Shown here: positions 35,346 through 50,844 of the stretch, one piece after another
How the letters are laid out: every line of letters starts with the position of its first letter
Numbering within the stretch: the first letter of the stretch is position 1
Origin: Phragmites australis
Lineage: Eukaryota > Streptophyta > Magnoliopsida > Poales > Poaceae
Direction: 5' to 3'
DNA: 64,000 nucleotides
Assembly: GCF_958298935.1 (NCBI RefSeq)
Contig: NC_084921.1
Span: forward strand, 5,962,001-6,026,000
Notes under the pieces: generated by a model
Database searches by the model: none
The model's input: only the letters and a program-made list of their open reading frames with translations
Told to the model about the DNA's origin: nothing
Made by a program: the position numbers and the translations under genes

Positions 35346-36082
35346 ATCCTGTCACGCTCCCCCCCCCCCCTCCCCCTTTTTTTCCCGACACTTGCGTATT
35401 AACCATAGTGTCATGGATACCACTAAGCTATTTATTTGTAAATGATGCGACTTATAGTTAGTTTTTTAAAATGAATCGACAGAATAACTATGTATTATTA
35501 TATTGATAAGAAGAAAAGTCTAACAGACTTAGTAAATAATATTACAAGGCTAGGTTAATTAGAAAAGCTATGTCCAGAATCAGACTAAAGCATCCAATTA
35601 CTCTAAACTATGTCTAGAGCACCGTATCAACATACTATCTACTTAGCTAAACCAGAGCTTTTTTTTACGACACTTGCTTATTAATCATAGACTCATACTA
35701 TCCATTGATACAACTAGGCTGTTTATTTGTAAGTGATGCGCCATGATAATTTTATCCCACATAAACATCAAGAGTGGCCTCATAAGAGATTTCCCCAATA
35801 CTTTTTAAAGAAAAGCTTGATAATACTAGTAAACTGAGTCATTCTTAGCCTTCTTTCGGATGGATATGAACTTTAGTTTTGGAGCAATCCCATTAGCCAA
35901 ATTAGATACTGTGATAAGATGCTGACATTGCACTCTATATATAAATGGAGAAGGGAATTTTAAGTAAACTTTGTCTATTTTTCAAGGAAAAGAGTAGAAA
36001 ATTCGATGGTGGCAGTAGGGCCCACATGTCATCGTGACTGAGGGCCGGTCGTCCTCATGTCATCACATCAGAGGCCACGCCC

Positions 36083-36090
36083 TTATATTA
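36083..36090 (+). promoter_or_regulatory. TPI TATA-like element
   Basis: TTATATTA lies 97-104 bases upstream of the TPI ATG, predicting a start near 36115 and a leader of about 70 nt containing CTTCCTCCACAAG and CTCTCTCTTCC pyrimidine stretches. Confidence 0.5.
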
Positions 36091-36186
36091 TCCTGGCCTC
36101 CTTGATTTTCTTCCTCCACAAGAAGCAAAATCCAATCTCGAAGCCTCTCTCTTCCATCCGAACCAAATCTAATCACCCTCGCCGAG

Positions 36187-39372
<3,186 letters not shown>

Positions 39373-40484
39373 GATCTTCAAACCCTTCAGCTTGATGCGG
39401 AGATTTGCTGAAGAGGAACCAACTTTTTTCTGCGCTATGTATGCTAGTAATTTTGTGCTGGAGCTGCTACTGTTTTCGTCCCTCCACTTTACTGAAGCTA
39501 CAGCTTGAGCGTGCTAATAATGTTTACATCTGAACGTATCAATAATGTTTTTACGTCTAACCCCTTTTGTCGTGAGTTACATCTTCTCGTTGTTCTACAT
39601 GGACCTTTGGTTTTCTGAATTTGCTGTGAGCGCATCATCCACATGATAGGACGCCGGCTTTCTAGCCAAATATTCTGGTCACAGTAATACCTATACATGG
39701 ACTATCTGTGACTTGTGTTTATCAGCTCGGATTAGCCGGGCCTCTGAATGCAACTCTTCATCTAATCCTTACACGGAGGTAGCCAATCAGTGAAGCAAAG
39801 GACGATAGGATTTTTTTGTCATGTGTTCGATGATTAGGACATAACATCAGATTTGTACGAGGATGAGATGATGTGGTTAATATTCTCCGAGCAATGCAAA
39901 CTTTTGTAGCATTACATACATAGTTCAATGATGATAAGTGCTCTAGATGACAATTTATAGTCTTATTGAAAGTGAGCTGGTTTACACTAGTCGACTGGAC
40001 GGTTGTCGCATGGTTCTGACCATTGATCATGTCTACTGCCTACATGAATGTTACCGTCCAAATACTCATAATTAGTTCAAATGTAGACAAAAAAAAAAAC
40101 TAAAATTTGTCCGAACACTCAGAACCCTAGAATTTTGACTAGTTTAGTTCAAATTTCGACTGAATCCTAAAACCTCTTGTTACAAATCCTTGATCCGAGT
40201 ACTGTTAGAGCATGTATAATGGGGTAATTAGAGTAATGCTTATATAAAAAACCAGTTTATTTATGCCACGCTAAACGAGGTGGGTGCTTATAGGGAAGAA
40301 AATGTGCTTAACTTTGCTTCATGTACTTAAAGTGTGCTAATAAGGTAGTTGAAATTTTTCTCTACTACTTAAAATATACGTAGTGATTCTAGTACCAGGT
40401 AGAACGTCTTACCCTCCCACCTAAGTTGCACATCCTGCCTGCTCCCGCATGGGCTGCACCCCCACTTGGCTGCCCCCACATAGA
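39373..40484. other. TPI 3' UTR and intergenic DNA
   Basis: The 3' UTR probably runs to about 39700. A TTAGAGCATGTATAATGGGG stretch near 40206 resembles the ends of common grass Tourist-type MITEs, but no partner end was found. No gene is seen. Confidence 0.4.
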
Positions 40485-42112
40485 TGTAAGGAACCGTTCA
40501 AATAATATTCCAATTAGCCATTAAGTCGATCATTTTTTTGATCACGACTCTCATGACTAATTAGAATATCATCCTAATAGTTTTAGCACGTATTTTGTGT
40601 TTAAGATCGGAACACATGTCTTTCCAACGTTTAACATCACAACACAGCTTAATAAAGAGCGAGTAATTAACATTAGATTACAAGTTCTTAAGTATTTACC
40701 AAGTTATTATAAATTACAACAAAAGAGAGTTAGGAGTAGATAAAAAATGACTCAACTCCTAACCAACAAAAGAACATATACAGCGGAAGACTAAAGACTA
40801 TACAACTAAAGAATGATGGAGCCATATGCAAGGATATAGTCACATGGTTAAGTAAATTTTATATGTGAAAGCAAATTGGCATGCACATATGTAAGCATCT
40901 ATACTTGACCAAAGTAACATACTAGCTCATAAACATCAACTGAACATAATATAAAAGGAACCATGAAACTAATATCTGTAAAGCACATCTCAAACCATCG
41001 ACCAAATCAATCCACACTCGTAACTCTATGACTACTGTAAATAGATAAAAGTATGCTTATGATCGAGAGTACGGTATTTCGAAATGTTTTTACACCCTGC
41101 AGGGGGTACAACTTTACCCACAAGACTTGAGGATCATAAGGCTTGCACGACTACATTCCATACAAGGGGTACTTATGTCAACCTTTCTTAATAAGCCTAA
41201 ACTATTTGAATCGTACATCGCTCAGTGCGGAACCCACTTTGGTTAACTTCTGGAGCAACCACAAGTGTCTCTACAAACTCGCCCGCTCACACCGTCTATG
41301 TTCAAGCCCAAATAATCATAACTACAGAGGTATTCAGCTTGTCTTACCGTTAGATCAACATGTGGTAAGTACGGTAAGTGCTAGAGCCAACTGCAACAAC
41401 GATCAGTGCTTAAATGACGTAAGCGGCCTATGGTGTCTGGGTTCCTCTCCCGACGTACCCAGGGGAACTCCACATCCGAACATGAGAAGCACCCATAACA
41501 CCGCACACATCTCGCCTCATCCTCACCACTCATCCAACCAACACCATCAACCCATCATTATAATCATTGTGCAAGTAATTAAAGCCTATGCTCGCGAACA
41601 ATGAAATATTTTACCATTCGACTTCTACCGATGACCTAAGCACTTGTTAAGCATCACGAATAACATTTTAAGTTAGACAATATCATATTAAACTCAGGCT
41701 ACGAGGATACGGATCAACAATTATTCATAACAGGAGAATTAGTACATAAATATAAACTCTATCCATCATAAACCTGACATCGACTCGAACATATATATAA
41801 CATATTTATCACATTAGACACATATGATCCAAATGAATGGGAGAAGTATGCTTAAATATTTATCTTGCTGCTCAGGTGACCGTCTAATGCTACCCGTACA
41901 ACACTAGTAGAACTCGGGGAGATCGACGTCGTCATCAATCGTGCCCGCGCCACGCACCGGTTCTTCACTCACTGAAGAAGAACGCATGCACTGATGAGCA
42001 TAAATGAAGTGCAATAATATATGCTACAATATGCATAACAACATGCTAAAAGTGTAAAACATGTGAAGAAATAACAAATTCGCGATTTAACAACGCTGAA
42101 AAAGTATAGGAG

Positions 42113-42430
42113 GCTGGAGACTCCGGGCAATTCTTCGGACTCTTCAGGTTACGGAATCTCCAGATAATTATCTGGACTCTCCGAACTGCGAAATCTCCGG
42201 ATAATTCTCTGGACTCTCTGGGGTTCTATAGAGAACGTGTTGGTGCCGTTTCGTCCATCGATTTGACTTGCATGTTGAATCTATGCTACATAAACATGCA
42301 TATACACTATACAAAGGGTTCTAGACTCAAATTACACCCTAAACTCTAACAATTTCTGAGTACAAAACAAGAGGGGTTTTCCCTAAGAAGTCTGGATTGT
42401 CCGGACTTTTATCCTGAGTATCCAGATTTC
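42113..42430. repeat. Palindromic CCGGAGA..TCTCCGG-type motifs in the outer LTR
   Basis: A run of related short palindromes occurs (CTGGAGACTCCGGG, TCTCCAGATAATTATCTGGA, TCTCCGGATAATTCTCTGGA, then GTCTGGATTGTCCGGAC), spaced roughly 25-40 bases apart. They resemble the array inside the inner LTR at 44282-44570. Confidence 0.65.
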
Positions 42431-43086
42431 CACATAGAGCAACTCAGAGAGAAAAACTTGACTAATTTAATTTGAGAGCCTCTCCAAACTAAATGAAAAT
42501 ATGTTTAAGATAATTTATAGAGTTTAGAATTCACTCACCAACCTAATAACTCAATTTCTAACTCAAATCTCACCAAAACCTCTTTAATTCACTTCAAAGC
42601 TCAAGAACACGTCAACTTCACAACCTTAACTCCAAATTTGAGATTCATCCAGGCAAAACATGCATCTATGCCATAGGAGCCTAGGAGACTCACCTAAGGT
42701 ACGTGTGTGGTTAGGGACCGTTGGTTGGAGAATAAATCAACGGGAGAAGCTTGGAGAAGCGAAGAACGGATTGCTGAAATTGAGAATAGAGAGATGACAA
42801 AATAGATTTGCAAAACCTTTAAATCTCTATGCACATGAGAAATTCTTGGATGAATAGAGAGCTAAGGAGGTGAAGAATGCAGTAGTATAACATGCATGTC
42901 TTGCTTCCTTGTTCTTGGGTGAGATTTTAGATGGAGAAGGAGGGAGTGCTTGAGAGAGGGAGAAGGTCTGCTGCCTTGGCCGGTTAGAGAGGGAGGAGCA
43001 AGGGTGAGGGAGGGAGAGGGGGCCGGGGGAGTGGGCTGCTGCCTAAGTGGAGAGGAGAGAGTGGTTGACTCACTCCAGTGGGGTCC

Positions 43087-45498
43087 TGAAAGTGCATCTA
43101 GCCCCTATGTGTGGTTTTGGTAATTAATGACAATACATATAGACTAACAATGTTGTTGAGATTGTTAGTAGGTTGTTCAATAGGTGATGCATGGAGAAGA
43201 GACATGCATGAACTCTAGGTGAATGGGAAGATTAAAAGTACATCAAGATGAATGAGCTTTTAGTGATGCTCATAAGAAGAAGAAGAAGAAGCTCAATAAG
43301 ATTAGCAATATGCTTGAATGCTAAGTTACTTGTGGAGATCAAGTAACTAAAGGTATGACTTGTTAATAGAGTTTTATGGACTAACCCGTGTGCTATGTGT
43401 TTAAGAATGAGTGGGGTTAGGTTCTATATGAAGATTGACAATATACGTGAAGGCTAATAAGTTACTTGTGAAGATCAAATAACTTAAAGTATAAATGTTG
43501 TCATTTAGGTTTTATAGACTAACCCATGTGCTTTGTGCTTGAGAGTGAGTTGGGGTTAGGATCCATAAGAAGGCATAAGTTGAATTGAAATCATATATGC
43601 CAAGAGTGAAGAACAAGAGTGGACTCCATACTTGATAAAATGAATTCCGTGAAGATGTCGAATACAAAATGGTTTTCTATGGCAAGACGGTGAAGGGAAA
43701 GCAAGACTCGGCTGCGATGGACCATCCGTGGTGAAGGGCAAGCAAATGGCTTGGCGCCGAAGGACCAAGGCGGTGGTGAAGAGCGAGTAAAGGCTTTACG
43801 CCGATGGACCATGCGAGGCTATGGGAAGCTATGGATGATTCACATCAATCATATGAAGAATCAAGAATAGATGGAGTGAAGATTTTATGGAAGTTGGCAA
43901 CCCTCAAAGGTTTGAAAGTAAGAAGCGGTACTTGAAAGTATTCAAAAGGCTCAAATTGGTTCAAATGTGTTTTATCTTTGAAATTGAGTCTAGGTTTTCC
44001 GCACTATTAAGAGGGATGCAACGTGAGCTAATTGTCGTGTCTCAGTGCTCAAGAGTTCCCAACCAAACCCAAAGTGACAGTTTGTTGTTAAGAGTCCGGA
44101 GCGGAAAGTGCGGAAGTGTCCAAAATGAGTTTTGGAGTGTTCCTAATTTGATCCTATGTGTTTTAGGTCATGAATTCAGTTGAGATGTGTAGCCCTCTGA
44201 ATAAGCTTTCCATAGAGTCCAAAATCGTCGAAATCGGACTCCGGGATCAAAAGTTATCGCCGTTTTTCGGAGGTCAGCTGTGCTGTGGCCGGAGACTCCG
44301 GTGTAGGCCAGATTCTCCGGTACCTGGAAAGGCCGGAGACTCCGGTGAAGTCCGGATACTTCGGTACCTGGAGTGGCCGGAGACTCCGGGAAGTCTTCAG
44401 GACTGTTTACTGGGTTAAGTGCCGACCGGAGACTCCGGTGTAGGTCGGATACTCCGGTAAAAGTCCAGAAAAGAGCATAACGGCTAGTTCTGACACATTC
44501 TGTGACCGTTCTGACGCCGTATTTGGATTTAGGGCCGGATACTCCGGTGTTCACCAGATACTCCGATCAGTTCTGACAAAAACAGTAACGGCTAGTTGTT
44601 TGGAGTAGGCTATTTATACCCCACTCATCCCATCCTTTGGGGCGGCTGGAAGGGCACGAAAAGAACACATTTCTAGAGCCAAAAGAACCTCTCCCACTCC
44701 ATTCTAGTGTGGGATTTGAGAAGAAAAGTGAGTTGGGTTGAGAGATTGGAAGATTGAGTGCAAGTGAGCTAAATCCATTCTTGAGCACTCGAGTTCTCGG
44801 CAAGAAGTTTGATTGCGTTTGTTACTCTTGGAGGTGAAGCCTCCTAGCCGGATAGGTGTTGCCCGGTGAGCTTCCGCGCGTGTGGTGAGCCGCGGAAAAG
44901 TTTGTGAAGGTCGATCTCGCCTCCGAAAGGGAAGAGATAAAGCTAGTGGATCGAGGAAAGCGGTTGAAAGAGACCCGGCTCATTGGAGCTTCCTCAACGG
45001 AGACGTAGGATTCACGGTGGTGAATCCGAACTTCGGGAAATAAATTTTTGTGTCTCCTCTCTTGTTTCCTTACTTTTATGTTCTTGCTCAAATCTTTGTG
45101 CATATTGCTCGATCTACTTGTTTGTGTGTATTTGAGTGTAGGTTCTTCGTGAATCTACTTGAAATCATCTCCGGGAACACACGAGTATCCGGACTACACC
45201 GGAGTCTCCGGTGAACAGTAATTTCAGGCATATAAACAGTGTTTTTAGCCTTTTTCAATTTACATTTTATTGCATATCTCTTGCTAGAATTGAGTAATTT
45301 TTGTCATATTAGGATTGTAATTTCCACACTTATTTAGGGTGATTGTGCACTAGTTGAGCCTAGCATATTTAGGTTTTTCTCTTGTGAAAAACTCGTTAGT
45401 TTATATTCCGCTGCAAGTTTAGGCCAACAGTAGAAAGGGTTGAATTTTTGTAAAAACGCCTATTCACCCCCCCTCTAGGCGACATCATTGTCCTTTCA
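43087..45498 (+). mobile_element. Solo LTR (copia type, 2.4 kb) with perfect 5-bp target duplication
   Basis: It starts TGAAAGTGCATCTAGCCCC and ends ..GACATCATTGTCCTTTCA, termini of a common grass LTR family (a TTCACCCCCCCTCTAGGC motif is near the end). It is flanked on both sides by GGTCC (43082-43086 and 45499-45503), proving insertion into the outer LTR. No coding region is present, so it is a solo LTR left by LTR-LTR recombination. A TATTTATACC promoter-like box lies near 44610. Confidence 0.9.
44282..44570. repeat. Array of CCGGAGACTCCGG palindromes within the solo LTR
   Basis: At least four exact GGCCGGAGACTCCGG or ACCGGAGACTCCGG cores alternate with variants (CCAGATTCTCCGG, CCGGATACTCCGG, CCAGATACTCCG). 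One more inverted form, ACCGGAGTCTCCGGT, lies at about 45200. Units are about 25-40 bases apart, often linked by TGTAGG or TACCTGGA. Confidence 0.85.
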
Positions 45499-45693
45499 GG
45501 TCCACGTGCTAGAGAAAGAAATAAATTTTAATTGTGAATTTTATTCTTTTCTCACCCGATTTTCTCTCTCTCGTCCATTTGACTCAAAACGAAGTGCTCC
45601 AACGTTAAAAAAATAAAATTACACAAAAGTAAGCATAATATTTAAGAAGCATGATTATGCTTAATTACGTGATTACGGATTTGAGACGTGACA

Positions 45694-46512
45694 ATGAACC
45701 ACGTGCACCAGCTGCCAGGCCGCCTCGCAACCGCATGTGCCATGTGTCGAACAACTGGGCTGCCTGAGCCTCACACCCCCACGCGCTAGGCTGCATTGGG
45801 CCAAGGTCGGTTCCAACACAACAGTCTTACCTTTTCTTTTCTCTTATTCGAACAGCATTTGAGCAGTACCCTAACAATATACACACACATACATACATGA
45901 GCTCCTCGGCCACCTACATGTAGCTCTCTCTTTTTATTCCTTTTCCTTTTATTCTATAGTCCACACACACGTATGGTCTATGAAATACTTTCTCACATCA
46001 CATGTCTTGTGACGCAATCTTATATAATATTATCGTATGTAAATTTTTAACTCCCGTTACAATGTATCGATATTCAACTAGTTAAGCACTAAATTGTATT
46101 GGTGAGAAGAATTTTTCCCCATGTCATAATATTCTTTTTCCTTAAGCACTCGTGTCTAAGCAAATGAAAAGATCCCATCACGGGCCTAAATTCTGAGCCC
46201 TTGGGTGAGCAACTCCTCCGATCTTCATCAACCGCCGGAGAATTTAAGCCGGTCATGCGTTGCATGGGCGAGCGGTTTCCGTTTAGCGCACGGGAAGCGT
46301 GACGTGACGCCGACGCGTCCTCACCCTCACCACCCCGCCACGGTTGCCTCCCGCCTCCTCCCTCTCTCCTCCCTTGCCTCCCCCGAAAGCGGCAACCCGC
46401 GCGGGCTCTTGTCCGGCACGCTGGGTGCTGGCAGCAGTGAGACGTTGCACTGCACGGCTGCTCTCCTCTCCTCCTTTTCTTGCTCGCGCCAAGGAGATCG
46501 AGAGATCCATAA
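45694..46512. other. Upstream region of the DUF547 gene
   Basis: AT- and CA-rich intergenic DNA changes at about 46230 into a GC-rich segment that is probably promoter and 5' leader (CT-rich, 46320-46480). No TATA box could be fixed with confidence and no separate gene is supported. Confidence 0.4.
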
Positions 46513-49500
46513 ATGGGCTCGCCGACGCCATTACGCCCCACCGCCGCAGCCGGCGCCAGCAGTTACTCCCTCCACCGGCGGCGGGCGCGGCTGGGCGCGG
46601 GTTTAAGAAGGCCGCGGGTGCGGCGGTGCAAGATGAAGCTCATGTACTTCCTCATGGACAGGGACGAGCAGCGCAACAAGCGCCTCGAGCTCGAGTTCGA
46701 GGTGAGGCTGCACTCTGTAGAGCACGCGCGCACGCCATTAATGGTCGATCGATGCCCTGTCGGTCGCGGTTGAGTTGATGATGAACACTGTGGGTGTGGT
46801 GGTGTGCAGGTGTCGGAGCTGGAGACGGTGCTCGAGAAGGAGCAGCTGCTGGGCAGGGTCCTGCAGTGCTCGCTGCAGGGGCGGGTCGTCTGCCATTGCT
46901 GCCTCTCCGCGCTGGTTCCTTCCAAGGTAAGCAACCTCTGCTCACTTCATCCGCATGCATGCACCTCTTGATTCCTTCTGTGATGTTTGCATGTGGTTGC
47001 TAAGTATTCAGTTTCGTCAGTATGACAGTGTGAGCTGATGCTTTGCCGTCCTTAGATTGAACTGCTTTCTGCAGAAGCATTGGGGGAAAATTCTGTTTTT
47101 TCAGTTCTGAATGTGTCTTTCATGTTAGTTTCTACCATTTGATAGTACAAAATTGTGACAATGAGGTTAAACGCTGTAGTTACAAGTTGAAACTGTTCGG
47201 TTCAGACTAAAAGTTGAAACTGTTCGGTCTGAAGTCTGAACCATGAAGAACAGATATGATTGCAAGTGTAACATCACTGGCAGTCCCAGAGAATTGTCAT
47301 CACAGCATTTCACCCCAGCATCTGAAGATTTCACACGTGAAGCCGTGTCACTCTCGTACTGACGCCTGCCACTTGCCTGCAAGCATCACGCAACAGCACG
47401 GGATCTCTTACGATAACATGTATTCATAAATATTTGTCACTTTTGAGTGCAATTTTAAACATTATTTTCTATTAAATTATTATTATAATATATAATAAAA
47501 ATATAATATTATGAAAGTATTTTTCAAGATAAACCTACTAAGTATTATTTTATGTTTCCAAACTAAATATTTTAAAAGATATTGATCATCAAAATTTTAA
47601 AAATTTGATTAGATCTTAATCAAAACAATGAGTATTTCCGACCCAAAGTAGTAATTCATAAAGACCAAGGTCATTTCCACGGGCTGAAGATTTCAGGATC
47701 CCAGTACGGGTGAACATCAGGTGCAGACACACTGTGTCCTTTGGATTCCCGTCTGTCATCTGGTTCTATCTTCTGACGACAGGACATCCAAGGACTGTTT
47801 TCACATCCTGACATCGCAGTCTCGATTTGTCTGTAGATGTGTTGATGATCGCTCCCTTATATGCCAGATCTGCTCTCCTCGGATCCTGACTCCTCGTACC
47901 TGTCTTACCTGAACGATCACTTTCATGTTAGAAGCAGAACAGCGCTACGACTTCACAGTTGCTTGTAATTTTTCCAATCACATTGTCCCAAAATCGAGTA
48001 ACTTTGTGCTTCTCCGTTCATACCAATGGATTTTGAGCGTGAGAAAAGGGTATCACTGAACATTTAGCTGAATCGATGTTTGATTTTCCCTGGTGTAGGT
48101 CAGGGGCCTGCTTGGAGAGCTAGCAATGGTGGAGGACGAGATATTCTACCTCGAGAAGAAGGTCGACGACCTGCGCCTGCGCCTGCGCCGGGAGCAGAAG
48201 TGGACCGACCAGTGCATTGCTCAGCAGCAGCAGCAGAGCTGGCCGCAGAACCGCCAGCAGAGGTACACCTTGTCCAGGAGGGAGCTCCAAGGAGCCGAGC
48301 AGCTACCGAAGCTACCTTGTCCAGGCAGCGATGAAGCTCTTCGATGTGAAAGCAAGGCTTCTGTTGGAACTGCCTCTGCCAAAGGTACAAAATGCTCAGC
48401 ACAATGAAGCACATGCAAATTCAGAGTTTGTTGGATCCTTGCACAAGTGTTGCTATTGTCAGACGCATATAAATCGAATCAACATTTCGCTTTCGACCGG
48501 TGGTAATATGTTCATAGGGACTTCATTCTGTTTGATATCGTACACGACCAGCATGAATTTTGTCATTCTTTTCAGTGCAGAGCTGAACTCTTACTGGACT
48601 TCTCTGCATTTCTTTTGTAGTATAAAGTTATACACTCAAAACATTTTACTACTTGGTATATGATGGTTGTGTTTGATACTTCGATTAGGCGAGGAGTTGG
48701 AGAACATCAGAAGGAGCAGCCACTGCCACTCACCCGAGAGTCTGACGCCCCCCGAGAGGAAAATCTGCTTGAACAGCCCAAACAAGCTCTCCGAGGAGCT
48801 GGTCAGACTGATGGTGACCATCTTCCACAGGCTGAACAAGACAGCAGACGCATCAGAGCTGGAGCTGAGCAGCACCTCAAAGCTCAACATCTCCTGCATC
48901 GGCTCCAGAAGCCTTGTCCCTAAGGCTGCTTCTGTGAGCGCTGCTGCAGTGATGAGCCCTCTCAAGAACCGTAGCAGGACGCCGAAAAGCGACCGTGGAG
49001 CAGAAAAGGAGACCGAGTGCCACAAGAGATTCGTAGAGTTCACGAGAGGCTCGATCGATGTAAGCCGTCTTTCGTTGTGTCTACTGGACATAAAGAACTT
49101 GAGGTGAGCTCCGGTTACCTACCAAATACCGATAAATATGTCTACGGTCAGAAGAAATTACAGCTCTGATACACCGTTTGTTTTACTTCTGACAGAGCCT
49201 TGATGCAAAAGCTTTGCACCGTCTGTCCGATCTTCCTGACGAACAAGCAGAAGCTGGCGTTTTGGATCAACATCTACAACTTCTGTGTGATGCATGTACT
49301 GTAAGCTACCCTTTAGTTTCATCTCAAGCAAAAGTTTTTGTTGCAAGGGACAAAAATTGGACGTAATGCTGATTCAGGACAAGTTATTTCGCCATGATTT
49401 CAGGCGTTTCTTCAGCATGGTTTACCTCCATCCCCAGACAAGCTTCTTGCACTGCTGAATCAGGTATATTGTTCGCTCGACTGATAAAACCTGATGGTTC

Positions 49501-50323
49501 AGACTTCAGAACTCCGTTAAATTTAGCAGCATATTTATTTAACACGAACTGGCATTTAGGCTTCAGTGAACGTGGGAGGAACAATGCTGAACGTTTTGTC
49601 GATCGAGCATCTCATCCTGAGGCACTCTCCTGAAGGCATACAAGTATGCAAAATAATTAATCCAGACCAATTTTTCGTTCAAAAAAATTAATTCAGACCA
49701 GTCAACTATTTTGCATGCAAGTGCTTTGTATGCTGCAGCATACACACTTCGCCTTATTTAATCTGAACAAGGATACCTTGATGATGATGAAAAGGGAATC
49801 ATGGGCGAAGGGCAGAGGGATCTGCTGCACTCCTACGGGCTAGGGTACCCTGAGCCCAACGTGGTCTTCGCGCTCTGCAACGGCAGCCGCTCCTCGCCAG
49901 CAGTACGTGTGTCACTGCCAACTGATAAAGATTTCTTTCTTCTTTCTCGATCGGACTGACCTCACATGCTGTTGCTGTTGGATGCAGCTGCGCGTATACA
50001 CGGCGGAGGACGTGTCGAACGAGCTGGAGCGGGCCAAGGTGGAGTACCTGGAGTCGTCGGTGCGCGTCGTCGGCAGGAAGCAGCGCGCCGTCGTCGTGCC
50101 CAAGCTGCTGCACTGGCACATGCGCGACTTCGCCGATGACGCCGCGTCGCTGCTGGAGTGGGTGCACAGCCAGCTGCCCCGGACGTCGGGGCCGCTCAGG
50201 CGGGCGATCAGGGAGGTCCTGGGCGCGAGCAACGCCAGGGCGGTGCCGGCGCCGGCGCCGGCGGCGAAGATGGTGGAGGTCGAGCCGTACGACGCCGAGT
50301 TCTGCTACCTGCTGCCCGTCTGA
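46513..50323 (+). CDS. MIP1-type leucine-zipper / DUF547 protein
   Basis: Nine exons: 46513-46701, 46810-46926, 48099-48384, 48689-49103, 49196-49295, 49404-49463, 49560-49643, 49795-49902, 49988-50323 (1695 nt, 564 aa), phases consistent. Exons 1-3 encode a basic N-terminus, then a coiled coil (about 50-145; ..NKRLELEFEVSELETVLEKE.. and LGELAMVEDEIFYLEKKVDD) matching the ternary-complex-factor MIP1 leucine zipper. A Ser-rich linker follows. DUF547 covers about 330-470, with TNKQKLAFWINIYNFCVMH, LNVLSIEHLILRHSP and EPNVVFALCNGSRSSPALRV. It ends PYDAEFCYLLPV. The biochemical role of DUF547 proteins is unknown, and MIP1 homologues bind MADS-box factors. Two junctions are weak: donor GTACTG after exon 5, and the exon 8 acceptor GATGAAAAG without a pyrimidine tract. 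Both are required by frame and conserved sequence. The start is the first in-frame ATG. Confidence 0.9.
47429..47655. mobile_element. MITE in intron 2 of the DUF547 gene
   Basis: AT-rich sequence here shares a long interior with the Stowaway-like element at 33746-33981 in the same orientation (ATTATGAAAGTATTTTTCAAG, TTTCATGTTTCCAA-type phrase, ATATTTTAAAAGATAT). The ends are less clear than in the other copy. Confidence 0.6.
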
Positions 50324-50844
50324 TGAGCTAGCGTTCATGCATGGTCTTGGCCGATCGTTCAGGACACGGCAGCTGCGGGTTTTTTGCTGTGTACGTTCTT
50401 GTCGAGGAGTGTTCTTCTCTAGCATTTGTGCAGTGCAAGGTGACAATGCTGTGGAGTGTGCACTAGTAATACCGTTTGACAGTGTAGATCGGTGGTGTTG
50501 TGTTGCGATCGAAATAAATAAAAAGAAGTAATTACATACCTTATTAATAAGATATTTATTTTTTGGGTCTGTCTGCAAATAGATGCCGGATTTCTTTCCA
50601 AAATCAATCAACCATTCCGGCCATTAGATTTATATTCCACCACCATATCTTTTGCAGCAGCATATTCATTCTTCCCCGCAATAATCCAAGCCCTATGTGT
50701 CATAGCACCCCTCCCCCTATGCCGCTGTCTCTCCCCCTCTCCTAGTATCGTCTCCCTCTATCACTTGAAACGGTCGCCACGGTCCTCTTCTCCTTTGCTC
50801 TGTCTTAACCACCTCGGTGGTTCTCCAACATCTCTATCAAGCTT
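50324..50844. other. 3' UTR of the DUF547 gene and short intergenic spacer
   Basis: The first ~200 bases look like 3' UTR with AATAAATAAA at about 50512 as a likely polyadenylation signal. The rest is CT-rich with no gene. Confidence 0.5.

Larger units (their letters stand above)
30574..36080. other. Intergenic region between PRT6 and TPI
   Basis: No intact gene is seen in about 5.5 kb. It holds three short tandem duplications (30751-30856, 31595-31700, 31724-31825), a Stowaway-like MITE (33746-33981) and a GC-rich island (34990-35345), each listed separately. Motifs of the type GTAGCA/TGCTACA cluster at 31890-32090. The rest is AT-rich with only short chance ORFs. Confidence 0.5.
40485..45693. 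mobile_element. Solo LTR-like element, interrupted by a second solo LTR
   Basis: It begins TGTAAGGAACCG and ends ..GAGACGTGACA, giving TG..CA termini. Removing the inner insertion (43087-45498 plus the 5-bp duplication) leaves about 2.8 kb with no gag or pol. The left 300 bases resemble the partial element at 63611-64000, including AATATTCCAATTAGCCATTAAG and the ACAGCGGAAG box. Flanking target sites are not a perfect duplication (ATAGA and ATGAA). The strand cannot be set without the internal region. Confidence 0.68.

Noticed and set aside
41143..41604. 153-codon plus-strand open frame
   Set aside because: It lies inside an LTR, has no recognised motif, and reads His/Ser/Asn-rich non-protein-like sequence.
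43556..44554. Open frames of 70-128 codons on both strands
   Set aside because: They fall inside the solo LTR and are shaped by its palindromic CCGGAGACTCCGG repeats.
49799..50611. 270-codon minus-strand open frame over the last DUF547 exons
   Set aside because: It is antisense to well-supported coding exons; its Arg/His-rich composition is the usual shadow of a GC-rich third-codon-position plus-strand exon.
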